A DNA stretch of 64,000 bases from Bifidobacterium miconisargentati. GTDB lineage: Bacteria > Actinomycetota > Actinomycetes > Actinomycetales > Bifidobacteriaceae. Made by a program: the position numbers and the translations under genes. Positions 1 to 9,150 of this stretch are shown piece by piece (position 1 is the first letter of the stretch; every line of letters starts with the position of its first letter). The DNA lies in the NCBI RefSeq assembly GCF_019331675.1, contig NZ_JAHBBJ010000001.1:186001-250000 (forward strand). Reading direction: 5' to 3'. The notes under the pieces are model-generated. The model was not told the origin of the DNA. It made no database searches and saw only the letters and a list, made by a program, of their open reading frames with translations.

Positions 1-1671
1 CATGATCACCATGCCGGACACGTTGCGGGCCGCGCGGCCGATGGTCTGGATGAGCGAGCGGTACGAACGCAGGAAGCCTTCCTTGTCCGCGTCGAGGATA
101 GCCACCAGGGAGACCTCGGGCAGGTCGAGGCCCTCGCGCAGCAGGTTGATGCCCACGATCACGTCGATCTTGCCTTCGCGCAGCATGCGCAGTAGTTCCA
201 CGCGGCGCAACGTGTCCACGTCGGAGTGCAGGTACTCCACCTTGATGCCGCGTTCCAGCAGGTAGTCGGTCAGATCCTCGGCCATCTTCTTGGTGAGCGT
301 GGTCACCAGCGCACGCTCGTTGCGGGCCACGCGCTCCTTGATTTCGGCGAGCAGGTCGTCGATCTGGCCTTCGACAGGACGCACGTCGATCTTCGGATCG
401 AGCAGGCCGGTCGGGCGGATGATCTGCTCCACCACGCCGTCCGACAGCCCCAGCTCGTAGTCGCCGGGAGTGGCGGACAGGTATACGGTCTGGCCCACGC
501 GCTGGAGGAATTCAGGCCATTTGAGCGGGCGGTTGTCCATTGCGGAGGGCAGACGGAAGCCGTGCTCCACCAGCGTGCGCTTGCGGGAGGCGTCGCCCTC
601 GTACATCGCGCCGATCTGCGGCACCGTGACGTGCGATTCGTCGATGACGAGCAGGAAATCGTCGGGGAAGAAGTCGAGCAGGGTGTGCGGCGGAGTGCCA
701 GGCGCACGACCGTCGAAATGTCGCGAATAGTTCTCCACGCCGGAGCACACGCCCACCTGAGTGAGCATTTCGAGGTCGTACGTGGTACGCATGTTGAGCC
801 GTTGGGCCTCAAGCTCCTTGCCCTGCTTGCGCAGTTCGGCCACGCGCTCGTCCAGCTCCTCGCGGATGGTCTTGAGCGCGCGTTCCATGCGTGCGGGACC
901 GGCCACGTAATGGGATGCCGGGAAGATGTGGACCTCGGTCTCGTGGGCGATCTCGTCGCCGGTCAACGGATGGAGGGTGGAGATGCGGTCGATCTCGTCG
1001 CCGAAGAACTCGATGCGCACGGCCAGTTCCTCGTACACGGGGATGATTTCGACCGTATCGCCTCGCACGCGGAAGGTGCCACGGGTGAAGGCGATGTCGT
1101 TGCGCTTGTACTGCATGGCCACGAACTGGCGCAGCAGGTCGTCGCGGTTGATTTCCTGGCCTTCCTTGAGGAAGAGCATGCGGCCGGCGTATTCCTCCGG
1201 CGTACCGAGACCGTAGATGCAGGAGACGGTGGCCACCACCACGCAGTCGCGCCGGGTGAGCAGGTTCGCGGTGGCCTGGTGGCGCAGTCGCTCCACATCG
1301 TCGTTGATGTTGGAGTCCTTCTCGATGTACGTGTCCGTCTGCGGGATGTACGCTTCGGGCTGGTAGTAGTCGTAGTAGGAGACGAAATAGCTCACGGCGT
1401 TGTCCGGCATGAGCTCGCGGAATTCGGCGCACAGCTGCGCGGCCAAGGTCTTGTTGGGCTCGATGATGAGGGTCGGGCGCTGCAGCTTCTCGATGAGCCA
1501 GGCGGTGGTGGCCGTCTTGCCGGTGCCGGTGGCGCCCATGAGCACCACGTCGTTCTCGCCGTTCTCGATGCGTTCGGCGAGTTCGGCGATGGCCTGCGGC
1601 TGGTCGCCGGACGGCTTATACGGTGACTTGACGACGAAGGGCCGGTCGGCGCGCTCGATATTGAATCCCAT
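1..1671 (-). CDS. uvrB: UvrABC system protein B, 3' end beyond left edge
   Basis: This is the damage-verifying helicase-like subunit of nucleotide excision repair, which is loaded by UvrA and recruits UvrC. The first 557 codons are visible. Walker A GATGTGKT lies at about residues 46-53. It is followed by the tyrosine-rich beta-hairpin ([16 protein letters not shown]), DESHVTVPQ, and the helicase motifs [15 protein letters not shown] and QTIGRAARN. About 140 C-terminal residues are expected outside the window. The ATG at 1671 begins [12 protein letters not shown], a usual UvrB start. It follows coaE on the same strand after 82 bases that contain a LexA-type box, so it probably has its own SOS-controlled promoter. 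Confidence 0.97.
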   Translation of the reverse strand, partial: MGFNIERADRPFVVKSPYKPSGDQPQAIAELAERIENGENDVVLMGATGTGKTATTAWLIEKLQRPTLIIEPNKTLAAQLCAEFRELMPDNAVSYFVSYYDYYQPEAYIPQTDTYIEKDSNINDDVERLRHQATANLLTRRDCVVVATVSCIYGLGTPEEYAGRMLFLKEGQEINRDDLLRQFVAMQYKRNDIAFTRGTFRVRGDTVEIIPVYEELAVRIEFFGDEIDRISTLHPLTGDEIAHETEVHIFPASHYVAGPARMERALKTIREELDERVAELRKQGKELEAQRLNMRTTYDLEMLTQVGVCSGVENYSRHFDGRAPGTPPHTLLDFFPDDFLLVIDESHVTVPQIGAMYEGDASRKRTLVEHGFRLPSAMDNRPLKWPEFLQRVGQTVYLSATPGDYELGLSDGVVEQIIRPTGLLDPKIDVRPVEGQIDDLLAEIKERVARNERALVTTLTKKMAEDLTDYLLERGIKVEYLHSDVDTLRRVELLRMLREGKIDVIVGINLLREGLDLPEVSLVAILDADKEGFLRSYRSLIQTIGRAARNVSGMVIM

Positions 1672-1693
1672 GGGCCCTATCTTACGCGAGGCT

Positions 1694-1709
1694 TCGAACA
1701 TGTGTTCGT
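1694..1709 (-). promoter_or_regulatory. LexA (SOS) box before uvrB
   Basis: On the plus strand the site reads TCGAACATGTGTTCGT, one base away from the perfect palindrome TCGAAC-N4-GTTCGA used by LexA of Gram-positive bacteria and actinobacteria. It lies 23 bases upstream of the uvrB ATG. A possible -10 (TAAGAT, minus strand, 1684-1679) sits between box and start, so a bound repressor would cover the promoter spacer. A second, perfect box occurs at 14201-14216. Confidence 0.75.
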
Positions 1710-1753
1710 CTACTCGACCGGTGGCCGATGGCCGGTACGGCACGGCACAGCCG

Positions 1754-2398
1754 TCATCGCATGGACAAAGCCCAAACCCGGTAGAGGGCATCCGCCTGTG
1801 CCAGCATGTCCGGCAAGGGGCGCGTGGCGTCGATGACGACGTCGGCGATGGCGCGGCGGTCCTCCTCGCTCGACTGGTGAAGGATGCGGTCCCGGGCCTG
1901 TTCGCGGGTCATGCCGCGATCGGTGACCATGCGCTCGACACGCACGTCGACGGGTGCCTCGACGGTGACGATGTGGTCAAAATCAAAGGGAATCGTATTG
2001 ATGACTTCCGCAAGCAACGGCACGTCATGCACCACGATCAGCGGACCGGGCGTATCCGTTTCGCTGCGTTCCGCACCTGCAACGGCATTCGCCTCGAGCC
2101 ACCGTGCCTCGTCGTAGATCAACGGGTGTTCGATGGCGTCAAGCCGTTCGCGGGCGCCCGGTTCCGCCCCGCGCCCGAAGATATGGTCGGCGATCCACGC
2201 GCGGTTCAGCGTGCCGTCCGGGTTCAGCGCGGCCTCTCCGAACACCTCGGCGATGCGGGGCAGCGCCTCTCCCCCGGGCTCCACCACCCGCCGGGCCAGC
2301 GCGTCGTAGTCGATATGCACCGCGCCCAGTTCTCGCCATCGCGCCGCCACCGTGCTCTTGCCTGCGGCGATGCCGCCCGTCAATCCGATTCTCAGCAT
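1754..2398 (-). CDS. coaE: Dephospho-CoA kinase
   Basis: It phosphorylates the 3'-hydroxyl of dephospho-CoA, the last step of coenzyme A synthesis, in the cytoplasm. From the ATG at 2398 it begins [21 protein letters not shown], with the P-loop GGIAAGKST at residues 8-16, and is 214 aa. An in-frame ATG at 2407 is also possible. The frame stays open to 2452, but that longer version would run through the rpsA terminator hairpin (2419-2446), so a start at 2398 or 2407 is preferred. VHDVPLL in the middle and [24 protein letters not shown] near the end fit the family. It lies between rpsA and uvrB, all on the minus strand. Confidence 0.95.
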   Translation of the reverse strand: MLRIGLTGGIAAGKSTVAARWRELGAVHIDYDALARRVVEPGGEALPRIAEVFGEAALNPDGTLNRAWIADHIFGRGAEPGARERLDAIEHPLIYDEARWLEANAVAGAERSETDTPGPLIVVHDVPLLAEVINTIPFDFDHIVTVEAPVDVRVERMVTDRGMTREQARDRILHQSSEEDRRAIADVVIDATRPLPDMLAQADALYRVWALSMR

Positions 2399-2418
2399 AA
2401 GTGCCATGCTAATACGAA

Positions 2419-2446
2419 GAAACCCGGCCCATACGGACCGGGTTTC
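2419..2446 (-). terminator. Hairpin terminator after rpsA
   Basis: The sequence GAAACCCGGCCC-atac-GGACCGGGTTTC forms an 11-12 bp stem with one G-U-type mismatch. On the minus strand the stem is followed by TTCTTCG. It lies 33 bases beyond the rpsA stop codon and just before the coaE start. Confidence 0.8.
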
Positions 2447-2478
2447 ATTCACAGGCTAGGCGTTATGCCAGCGGCAAC

Positions 2479-3954
2479 TCACTTGCCGAGCAGCTGGTCG
2501 CGCAGGGCGGCGAGCTGATCGGAATCGGCGAGGGTACCGGTGGTCGGCGCGGCGGAAGAGTAGTTGGAGGTCTCCTCGACCGGCTTCTCTTCCTTCGGGC
2601 CCTGGCCGTCGGCGGCTGCGGACTCGGCAGCGTTCTCCAGCTCCTTGGCCACGAACTCCTTGTGCTCCTCCCACAGCTCGTGAGCGGCGGCGTACTGGGC
2701 CTCCCACTCCTCGCGCTGCTTCTCGTAGCCAGCGATCCACTCGTTGGTGTTCGGGTCGAAGCCTTCGGGGTACTTGTAGTTGCCCTGCTCGTCGTACTCG
2801 GCCGGCATGCCGTACAGAGCCGGATCGAAGTCCTCGGAAGCCGGGTCAACGGAGTCGTTGGCCTGCTTGAGGGACAGGGAGATGCGGCGACGATCGAGAT
2901 CGACGTCGATCACCTTGACGAACACGGTCTCGCCCGGCTTGACCACGGTCTCCGGGTTCTCGACGTGACGGTTGGCGAGCTCGGAGATGTGCACCAGGCC
3001 CTCGATGCCGTCCTCGACGGAGATGAAGACACCGAACTGGACGATCTTGGTGACCTTGCCCTTGACGATCTGGCCGGGGACGTGGGTGCGAGCGAAGCGC
3101 TGCCACGGATCCTCCTGGGTGGCCTTCAGGGACAGGGAGATGCGCTCACGGTCGAGATCGACGTCGAGCACCTCGACGGTGACCTTGTCGCCGACCTTGA
3201 CGACCTCGGACGGGTGGTCGATGTGCTTCCAGGACAGCTCGGAGACGTGGATCAGGCCGTCAACACCGCCCAGATCGACGAAGGCGCCGAAGTTGACGAT
3301 GGAGGACACCACGCCCTCACGGATCTGGCCCTTCTTGAGCTGGGACAGGAAGGTCTCGCGGACCTCGGACTGGGTCTCCTCGAGGTACTGGCGACGAGAC
3401 AGGACCACGTTGTTGCGGTTCTTGTCGAGCTCAAGGATCTTGGCCTTGATCTTCTGGCCGATGTACGGGGAGAGGTCGCGGACGCGACGCATCTCGACCA
3501 GGGAAGCAGGCAGGAAGCCACGCAGACCGATGTCCACGATGAGGCCGCCCTTGACGGCTTCGATGACGGTGCCCTCAACAACGCCGTCAGCTTCCTTGAT
3601 CTTCTCGATGTCGCCCCAGGCACGCTCGTACTGAGCACGCTTCTTGGACAGAATCAGACGGCCTTCCTTGTCTTCCTTGGTGACGACAAGGGCCTCAATC
3701 GGATCGCCAACCTTGACGACCTCGTCGGGATCGACGTCCTTCTTGATGGAAAGCTCGCGGGAGGGGATCACACCCTCGGTCTTGTAGCCGATGTCGACCA
3801 GGACCTCGTCGTGATCAATCTTGACGACGGTACCCTCGACCAGATCACCATCATCGAAGTTCTTGATGGTGGAATCGACTGCCTTGATGAAGTCCTCTTC
3901 GGTGCCGATGTCGTTGATGGCGACCTTGGCGACTTCAGTGTTGTTCTCTGCCAT
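2479..3954 (-). CDS. rpsA: 30S ribosomal protein S1
   Basis: S1 binds mRNA leaders and helps load them onto the 30S subunit. The 491-aa protein carries four S1 (OB-fold) repeats, the usual number in actinobacteria. They are at about residues 38-110 (GDLVEGTVVKID), 120-195 (GTVIEAVKGGLIVDIG), 208-282 (GVVSSIVNFGAFVDLGG) and 295-368 (GKVTKIVQFGVFISVED). The third and fourth both end in LDRxRISLSLK. The C-terminal 120 residues are Glu/Ala-rich and end in ALRDQLLGK. The ATG at 3954 gives MAENNTEVAKV. The preceding 120 bases are AT-richer than the surroundings and contain a small stem (TGCGC at 4009-4013 with GCGCA at 4023-4027) that could belong to a regulated leader. Confidence 0.97.
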   Translation of the reverse strand: MAENNTEVAKVAINDIGTEEDFIKAVDSTIKNFDDGDLVEGTVVKIDHDEVLVDIGYKTEGVIPSRELSIKKDVDPDEVVKVGDPIEALVVTKEDKEGRLILSKKRAQYERAWGDIEKIKEADGVVEGTVIEAVKGGLIVDIGLRGFLPASLVEMRRVRDLSPYIGQKIKAKILELDKNRNNVVLSRRQYLEETQSEVRETFLSQLKKGQIREGVVSSIVNFGAFVDLGGVDGLIHVSELSWKHIDHPSEVVKVGDKVTVEVLDVDLDRERISLSLKATQEDPWQRFARTHVPGQIVKGKVTKIVQFGVFISVEDGIEGLVHISELANRHVENPETVVKPGETVFVKVIDVDLDRRRISLSLKQANDSVDPASEDFDPALYGMPAEYDEQGNYKYPEGFDPNTNEWIAGYEKQREEWEAQYAAAHELWEEHKEFVAKELENAAESAAADGQGPKEEKPVEETSNYSSAAPTTGTLADSDQLAALRDQLLGK

Positions 3955-4084
3955 GTAAATATATGGTTTCTAATAGATGGATGGATAATTGCTCGTTATT
4001 AAGTTATCTGCGCACCTTTCGGGCGCACAAATATCTAGATTACAGGCATCTATGGCCAAATTCCCTAGAAAAACTCGGGTGTGT

Positions 4085-4114
4085 CGCGGCGGTTCGGATT
4101 CGTCGACCGCCGCG
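4085..4114 (-). terminator. Terminator after folD
   Basis: Perfect 9-bp arms CGCGGCGGT (4085-4093) and ACCGCCGCG (4106-4114) lie just past the folD stop. On the minus strand a GAGTTTTTC run follows about ten bases later. Confidence 0.75.
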
Positions 4115-4119
4115 ATGTA

Positions 4120-4995
4120 TCACAGCGAGCGCTCGGCCATTTCGACGACGTTGGCCAGGAGCATGGCGCGGGTCATCGGGCCCACGCCGCCGGGGTTCGG
4201 CGTGTAGGCGGAGGCCTTCTCGTAGCAGGCCTTGTCAACGTCGCCCTTGATGCGGTAACGGCCGGCCTCCTCGTCGAAGACGCGGCTGACGCCCACGTCC
4301 ACCAGCACGGCGCCGTCCTTGATCTTGTCCGGCGTGACGAACCCGGCCGAACCCATGGCGGCCACGATCACGTCCGCACGGCGCATGTGGTCGACCACGT
4401 CCTTCGTGCCGGTATGGCACAGGGTCACGGTGGCGTTCACGGCGTTGCGTGTGAGCATCAGGCCGATGGTGCGGCCGATGGTGATGCCGCGGCCGAGCAC
4501 GCACACCTCCTTGCCGTTCAGGTCGATGTCGTAGGCGCCCAGCAGCTCGATGACGCCGCGCGGGGTGCAGGGCAGCGGCGTGGTGATGTCGCCGCGCACG
4601 TGGAGCACTAGTTCGCCGAGGTTGTACGGATGCATGCCATCGGCGTCCTTGGCCGGGTCGATGAGGTCGATGATGGCGTTCTGGTCGATGCCCTTGGGCA
4701 GCGGCAGCTGCACGATGAAGCCGTTGCACGCCGGATCCTCATTGAGTTCCTTGACCGCCTGCGCGATGTCCTCGAACGTGGCGGTGGCGGGCAGCTCCTT
4801 CTTGACGGAGTTGATGCCCACTTCGGCGCAATCCGCATGCTTGCCGGCGACGTACTTGACCGAGCCGGGATCCTCCCCCACGAGCAGCGTGCCGAGGCCC
4901 GGCGTCACGCCCTGAGCCTTGAGCTTGGCCACTCGCTCGGCGAGATTCGCCTTGATATCCGCCGCAACCTGCTTGCCGTCGATTTTTGTGGACAT
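4120..4995 (-). CDS. folD: Methylenetetrahydrofolate dehydrogenase / methenyltetrahydrofolate cyclohydrolase
   Basis: This bifunctional cytoplasmic enzyme interconverts 5,10-methylene-, 5,10-methenyl- and 10-formyl-tetrahydrofolate with NADP. At 291 aa it has the normal family length. The substrate pocket is visible in [17 protein letters not shown] and [17 protein letters not shown]. The nucleotide-binding signature is [17 protein letters not shown], and [11 protein letters not shown] lies near the C-terminus. The ATG at 4995 follows a GGAAGGG-type binding site. It is divergent from the metal-binding lipoprotein gene at 5094. It supplies one-carbon units together with glyA elsewhere in the window. 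Confidence 0.97.
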   Translation of the reverse strand: MSTKIDGKQVAADIKANLAERVAKLKAQGVTPGLGTLLVGEDPGSVKYVAGKHADCAEVGINSVKKELPATATFEDIAQAVKELNEDPACNGFIVQLPLPKGIDQNAIIDLIDPAKDADGMHPYNLGELVLHVRGDITTPLPCTPRGVIELLGAYDIDLNGKEVCVLGRGITIGRTIGLMLTRNAVNATVTLCHTGTKDVVDHMRRADVIVAAMGSAGFVTPDKIKDGAVLVDVGVSRVFDEEAGRYRIKGDVDKACYEKASAYTPNPGGVGPMTRAMLLANVVEMAERSL

Positions 4996-5048
4996 CGGTA
5001 CCCTTCCTGTAGGTTTTCGGTGATTATTCGCAACGATAGGCTACTGTT

Positions 5049-5069
5049 GAAACAAGTCCGTTTTGTTTC
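5049..5069. promoter_or_regulatory. Inverted repeat in folD/lipoprotein divergent promoter
   Basis: Arms GAAACAA (5049-5055) and TTGTTTC (5063-5069) are perfect over 7 bp with a 7-base spacer. They sit 25 bases before the lipoprotein start. This could be an operator; no family is assigned. Confidence 0.35.
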
Positions 5070-5093
5070 GCAGCTCAACGAAGAAGGCACGCC

Positions 5094-6359
5094 ATGGGTA
5101 TCCGATTCACTCGACTTACGCGACTTGCGGCCGCCGCCGCAGGCGCGGCACTGCTGTTCACCGCCGCCGCATGCGGCACCCAGAACACCGCCGACACCGA
5201 GACCAAGTCCGACCCGGACACCTCCTCCAAGGCCACCGGACCGATCAACGTGGTGGCCTCCATCAACCAGTGGGGCTCCCTGGCGGCTGAACTAGGCGGC
5301 GACGACGTGAACGTCACGTCCATCATGAGCTCCACCAACGTGGACGCCCACGATTTCGAGCCGAAGACCTCGGACGTGGCCAAGCTGTCCAAGGCGCAGA
5401 TCGTGGTGGCCAACGGCGCCGGCTACGATGCCTGGGCCACCAAGTCGCTCACCAAGTCCACCACCATCGTCTCCGCCGCATCCGTGGTGGGCGCGATGGA
5501 GGGCGACAACCCGCACCTGTGGTTCTCCAAGGACGCCCGCTCCGGCATGGCGACGGAGATCACCGAGGCCTACATCAAGGCGCTGCCCAGCAAGAAGGCC
5601 GATTTCCAGAAGCGCCTCAAGGAATGGCAGGCCGGCGAGAAACAGCTGGAAAGCTGGGCCGAGGACTTCACCAAGACCCATGACGACCTGACCTACGCGG
5701 CCACCGAGCCCGTGGCCTACTACCTCATGGCGGACCTCGGTTTCGAGGACTCCACCCCCAAGGGCTATGCGCAGTCGCAGGCCTCCGGCGGCGAGGTGGC
5801 CCCGGCCGATCTGCAGTCGTTCCAGAAGATCATCGAGGGACGCAAGGTCGACGTGCTGCTCAACAACACGCAGGAGACCAGTGACGCGACCAACATGATC
5901 ACGGGCACGGCCGGCCGTTCCGACGTGCCGGTGGTGGATGTCACCGAGCAGATGCCCACGGACTCCGAGACGTTGGACGACTGGATCAACCAGCTCGTCA
6001 ACACGATCATCGACGCCGTGGATCCGAGCTACGGCTGCGAGGACACCTCGGAGGGCGAGGCCGATTCCTCCGATGCCGATGCCGCGGATGCCTCCACGGA
6101 CGGCGAATCGAGCGACGGCACCGATGGCGACGGCCAGTCCGCCGATGCCGGTGACAGTACCGATTCCTCCGGCGAGTCGACCGATTCGAACTCCTCCAGC
6201 ACCGATTCGAAGACCCGCACCTACATCCGCGAATGCAAGGCCACGAAGTCCGGCACCTCCAAGGACGACCAGTCCACGGATGATTCGCAGAACAACACGG
6301 ACTCCTCCACCGACTCACAGGTGCCTTCCAACGAAGGACAAACCGATCCGGGCAAGTAG
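5094..6359 (+). CDS. Metal ABC transporter substrate-binding lipoprotein (ZnuA/TroA family)
   Basis: This extracytoplasmic lipoprotein should capture Zn2+ or Mn2+ for the ATPase and permease encoded downstream. It has a signal peptide with a lipobox ending TAAAC, so Cys-27 is the likely lipidated residue. Family hallmarks are VDAHDFEP (the usual DPHxFEP metal ligand) and GDNPHLWFS. The protein is 421 aa, about 100 longer than usual. The extra C-terminal tail (from base 6037) is almost entirely Ser, Asp, Thr and Gly and contains one Cys pair. A strong terminator and a repeat element separate it from the ATPase gene, so it may be a separate transcript. The exact metal cannot be decided from sequence. 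Confidence 0.88.
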   Translation: MGIRFTRLTRLAAAAAGAALLFTAAACGTQNTADTETKSDPDTSSKATGPINVVASINQWGSLAAELGGDDVNVTSIMSSTNVDAHDFEPKTSDVAKLSKAQIVVANGAGYDAWATKSLTKSTTIVSAASVVGAMEGDNPHLWFSKDARSGMATEITEAYIKALPSKKADFQKRLKEWQAGEKQLESWAEDFTKTHDDLTYAATEPVAYYLMADLGFEDSTPKGYAQSQASGGEVAPADLQSFQKIIEGRKVDVLLNNTQETSDATNMITGTAGRSDVPVVDVTEQMPTDSETLDDWINQLVNTIIDAVDPSYGCEDTSEGEADSSDADAADASTDGESSDGTDGDGQSADAGDSTDSSGESTDSNSSSTDSKTRTYIRECKATKSGTSKDDQSTDDSQNNTDSSTDSQVPSNEGQTDPGK

Positions 6360-6385
6360 CCCGCCCAATTCAACCGATTCCCCGG

Positions 6386-6416
6386 CTCCCCTCGACTCAA
6401 CGAGGGGAGCTTTTTG
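6386..6416 (+). terminator. Rho-independent terminator after metal-binding lipoprotein
   Basis: The 10-bp perfect stem GCTCCCCTCG / CGAGGGGAGC with a 6-base loop is followed directly by TTTTT. The stem is made of the same GGCTCCCCT/AGGGGAGC sequence that ends the repeat family in this window. Confidence 0.9.
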
Positions 6417-6440
6417 TTTGGCCCCGTTAATCCCCCATTC

Positions 6441-6586
6441 TTGGCTCCCCTTGTCAGGACATTGCCGTGAAGCAGACAGCGGAGCTGTTTGTAGGCGATG
6501 TGCGAGACGACAGTCGAGCCAGCAAAACGCGAACGAAGTTCGTCCTCAATTGCAGGACGAGCTGTCGGCACAGCCGACTGAGGGGT
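6441..6586 (+). repeat. Interspersed repeat, long form, copy A
   Basis: An element of about 146 bases begins TTGGCTCCCCTTGTCAGG and ends GCCGACTGAGGGG. It matches the reverse complement of copies at 47066-47214 and 62889-63039 along the whole length (roughly 85-90 percent by eye), and a more diverged copy at 41960-42093. It lies between the lipoprotein and ATPase genes. Small open frames inside it are shared between copies and are not taken as genes. Confidence 0.85.
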
Positions 6587-6659
6587 AGTCAAACCGTTTA
6601 TACCGATTTCGGTTCAATAGAGCCCGCTTATCCCCTCCCTCGTCACACCAAACCGATAT

Positions 6660-6674
6660 TGAGAACGATTGTCA
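6660..6674. promoter_or_regulatory. Candidate Zur box before metal ABC ATPase
   Basis: TGAGAACGATTGTCA fits the 7-1-7 inverted repeat of Fur-family sites (TGAxAAx-N-xTTxTCA) and resembles actinobacterial Zur boxes. It ends 24 bases before the ATPase ATG at 6699. The location before a zinc-type transporter supports the reading. Confidence 0.6.
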
Positions 6675-6698
6675 GCATCATTTGCCACAATCGGCCTT

Positions 6699-7589
6699 AT
6701 GAGCGAATCATCCGATTGCATCGTCTTCCGTGACGCCGCCGTGCGTCGAGGCGACCGTATCATCTGGCAGCATGGCACCTTCGCCATCCCCACCGGATCG
6801 GTCACCGCCATCGTGGGCACCAACGGCACCGGCAAAACCACCATGATGAAGGCCGAGCTGGGCCTGCTGCCGCTGGCCGCCGGCTCGCTGACCGTGTTGG
6901 GCCGTCCGGCCGGCGAACGCAACGCGCAGATCGGCTATGTGCCGCAGAGCTATGCCTCGGACATCGACTCCAATCTCACTGCGGAGCAGTCGGTGCTGCT
7001 GGGCCTGACCGGCACGCGCTTCGGCATCCACCTGGTCACCAAGGCACAGAAGGCCAAGGTGCGCGAGGCCATGGAGTTCACCGGCATCGCGGACAAGGCC
7101 AAATACCGTCTCTCCGAACTGTCCGGCGGCCTGCGCCAGCGCGTGGCCATCGCCCAGGCGCTCGTGTGCGATCCCAAGCTGCTCATGTTGGACGAGCCGC
7201 TTGCGAACCTCGATCTGGCCAGCCAGCGCGCCGCCGTGCATGTGCTCGCCAAGCTCAACCGCGAGCTCGGCATGACCATTCAGGTGGTGGCGCATGACCT
7301 CAACATGCTACTGCCGATCCTGACCGGAGCCGTCTATCTGCTGGATGGCCACCCGCATTACGCGGACATGGGCAAGGTGCTTGATTCCGATCTGCTCACT
7401 CACCTGTACGGCACGCAGGTGCAGGTGGTCACCACTCCGCAGGGCGATATGTTCGTGACCCCCACCCCGGACGAGCCGCTCGACCAGGTGCAGGACATGC
7501 ATTCGGCCACCGAAGTGGCGCAAATGCATCATCATTCCCATGATTCCGCGGCATCCGCGCCCGGCGCGGGAAAGGCAGGCGCACGATGA
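6699..7589 (+). CDS. Metal ABC transporter ATP-binding protein (ZnuC-like)
   Basis: This ATPase should drive metal uptake with the permease at 7586. The Walker A motif is GTNGTGKTT, the Q-loop is YVPQSY, the signature is LSGGLRQRVAIAQAL, Walker B is LLMLDEPLANLD, and the switch His lies in VVAHDLN. The 296-aa protein has a His-rich C-terminal stretch (QMHHHSHDS) before the last 15 residues, a common feature of zinc or manganese handling proteins. The ATG at 6699 is chosen because an upstream TTG would lie inside the candidate Zur box. The stop overlaps the permease start (ATGA), implying translational coupling. Confidence 0.93.
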   Translation: MSESSDCIVFRDAAVRRGDRIIWQHGTFAIPTGSVTAIVGTNGTGKTTMMKAELGLLPLAAGSLTVLGRPAGERNAQIGYVPQSYASDIDSNLTAEQSVLLGLTGTRFGIHLVTKAQKAKVREAMEFTGIADKAKYRLSELSGGLRQRVAIAQALVCDPKLLMLDEPLANLDLASQRAAVHVLAKLNRELGMTIQVVAHDLNMLLPILTGAVYLLDGHPHYADMGKVLDSDLLTHLYGTQVQVVTTPQGDMFVTPTPDEPLDQVQDMHSATEVAQMHHHSHDSAASAPGAGKAGAR

Positions 7590-8422
7590 GCACCATCGAT
7601 TTCTCGTTCGATCCCGAATGGATGGGCACGCTCACGGCCCCGTTCATGACCAATGCCTTCGTGGCCGGGCTGTTCATCGCCCTTGCCGCGGGCGTCATGG
7701 GATACTTCACGATTGCACGCCATTCCACATTCGCCGCGCACGCCTTGGCCCACATCGGCCTGCCGGGTGCCACCGGTGCGGTGCTGCTGGGACTGCCGGT
7801 CTCGTTGGGCATGGGCGTGTTCGCATTGGTCGGCGCATTGGTCATCGGAGCGTTGGGCAAGCGCGTCTCCGAACGCGAGATCGCCACCGGCACCGTGCTG
7901 GCCTTCGCCACCGGTCTGGGCCTGTTCTTCGCGCGACTGTCCAGCTCCGCGTCCCAGCAGATGCAGTCGATCCTGTTCGGTTCGATCCTGACCATCACCA
8001 CCGACCAGATCATCGGGTTCGCCATCTTCGACGTGCTGCTGCTCGTGCTGCTGGCCATCATCTACCGCCCGTTGCTGTTCAGCTCGCTGGACGAGCAGGT
8101 GGCGCAGGCCAAGGGCGTGCCGATCGGCGTGATGAACGTGGCGTTCATGGCCATCATGGCCGGCGTGATCACCATCGCGGTGCCGGCCGTGGGTACGCTG
8201 CTCATCTTCGCGCTGGTCATCACGCCGGCCGCCACCGCCAACATCCTGGCAGGCTCGCCGTTCAAGGCCATGGTCATCGCGAGTATCCTGTGCCTCGCCG
8301 CGATCTGGCTGGGACTGGTGCTGTCCGCGATGTTCCCCGCTCCCCCGAGCTTCATCATCGTGACGCTGTCCACCCTGTTCTGGGCCATCGCCAAGGGCGC
8401 CGCCGCCCTGAAGGCGCGCTGA
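7586..8422 (+). CDS. Metal ABC transporter permease (ZnuB/TroC family)
   Basis: A 278-aa polytopic membrane protein of the ABC-3 family, with about eight hydrophobic segments. The conserved core AHALAHIGLPGATGA, in which small residues follow the histidines, and VPAVGTLLIFALVITPAATA near the end are typical of this family. It forms the channel for the ion delivered by the lipoprotein at 5094. It overlaps the ATPase gene by four bases and is followed by a bidirectional terminator shared with ispF. Confidence 0.93.
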   Translation: MSTIDFSFDPEWMGTLTAPFMTNAFVAGLFIALAAGVMGYFTIARHSTFAAHALAHIGLPGATGAVLLGLPVSLGMGVFALVGALVIGALGKRVSEREIATGTVLAFATGLGLFFARLSSSASQQMQSILFGSILTITTDQIIGFAIFDVLLLVLLAIIYRPLLFSSLDEQVAQAKGVPIGVMNVAFMAIMAGVITIAVPAVGTLLIFALVITPAATANILAGSPFKAMVIASILCLAAIWLGLVLSAMFPAPPSFIIVTLSTLFWAIAKGAAALKAR

Positions 8423-8457
8423 ACGAACAGTCCCGAACCACCGACACATGCTAGTAA

Positions 8458-8492
8458 GGGTGCCCCGCTGACATCGATTCAGCGGGGCACCC
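8458..8492. terminator. Bidirectional terminator between metal permease and ispF
   Basis: Perfect 13-bp arms GGGTGCCCCGCTG (8458-8470) and CAGCGGGGCACCC (8480-8492) enclose a 9-base loop. It lies in the gap between two convergent genes. Confidence 0.85.
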
Positions 8493-8513
8493 TCGTATTC
8501 GGTATGTCGCCAA

Positions 8514-9065
8514 TCAGCCGCGCACGACCAAGGCGCTGGCGATGGCGGCGATGCCCTCACCCCGGCCGGTGAAACCCATGCGGTCCGTGGTGGTGGCGGT
8601 CACGGACACGCGGCAGCCGACGGCCTCCGACAATGCGGTCTCCGCCTCGGCACGCCGGGTACCGATCTTCGGCCGGTTGCCGATCACGGCCACGGACGCC
8701 GATACCGGCGTGAATCCGTGCTCCTTCAGATGATCCGCCGTCTCCCGCAGCATATCGGTGCCATGCATGCCGGCACCATGGGCACCGGAGCCCACGCCGA
8801 ACAGCGAGCCGATATCCCCCAGTCCGGCCGCGGACAGCAGTGCATCGATAAGGGCATGGGCGGCCACGTCGCCATCCGAATCACCCTCGATACCCTCGTA
8901 ACGTGCGGCCTGTGCGGCATCGGCACCCTCCGGCACCGGCCAGAACAGGCCGGCCAGCCACAACGGGCGTCCCGAACCGGGTTCGGCGAAACGGTGGGCG
9001 TCGAATCCCTGGCCGATCATCGGGATCGCCGAGATTGCCGGAATCATCGGGCTGTCAGTATCCAT
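8514..9065 (-). CDS. ispF: 2-C-methyl-D-erythritol 2,4-cyclodiphosphate synthase
   Basis: It cyclises CDP-methylerythritol 2-phosphate in the non-mevalonate isoprenoid pathway. The metal-binding Asp and His are in GQGFDAHRF (Asp-22, His-24), and the third ligand is the His of [21 protein letters not shown]. The C-terminal part has [26 protein letters not shown]. The 183-aa length is slightly above the usual 160 because of an N-terminal extension and an insert ([17 protein letters not shown]) before the central His. The ATG at 9065 follows GAAAGGAAAC at proper spacing. It lies downstream of carD, with a terminator between them. Confidence 0.95.
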   Translation of the reverse strand: MDTDSPMIPAISAIPMIGQGFDAHRFAEPGSGRPLWLAGLFWPVPEGADAAQAARYEGIEGDSDGDVAAHALIDALLSAAGLGDIGSLFGVGSGAHGAGMHGTDMLRETADHLKEHGFTPVSASVAVIGNRPKIGTRRAEAETALSEAVGCRVSVTATTTDRMGFTGRGEGIAAIASALVVRG

Positions 9066-9096
9066 GGACGGTTTCCTTTCGACGGCTCGGTCCCCG

Positions 9097-9135
9097 AAAA
9101 AGCAAAAACCCGGCCCGCAATGCGCGGAACCGGGT
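9097..9135 (-). terminator. Terminator after carD
   Basis: On the minus strand ACCCGG and CCGGGT pair (9135-9130 with 9113-9108), with a further GC-rich inner region. They are followed by TTTTTGCTTTTT at 9107-9096, a strong U-tract. It lies before the ispF start, so ispF needs read-through or its own promoter. Confidence 0.85.
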
Positions 9136-9150
9136 CAAAGCGATCACTGC

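Noticed and set aside
2662-4002. A 446-codon open frame on the plus strand
   Set aside because: Antisense to rpsA, whose identity is certain; repeated Leu/Asp/Val translation mirrors the S1 repeats.
6531-6543. CGAAC-N3-GTTCG inside repeat copy A (also in copy C) as a LexA box
   Set aside because: Spacing is three instead of four bases and it is part of the repeat, far from any repair gene.
6221-6592. A 123-codon minus-strand frame, and a similar one at 46840-47292
   Set aside because: Their similar stretches arise because both cross copies of the same repeat element; neither has a start signal or coding-type base use.
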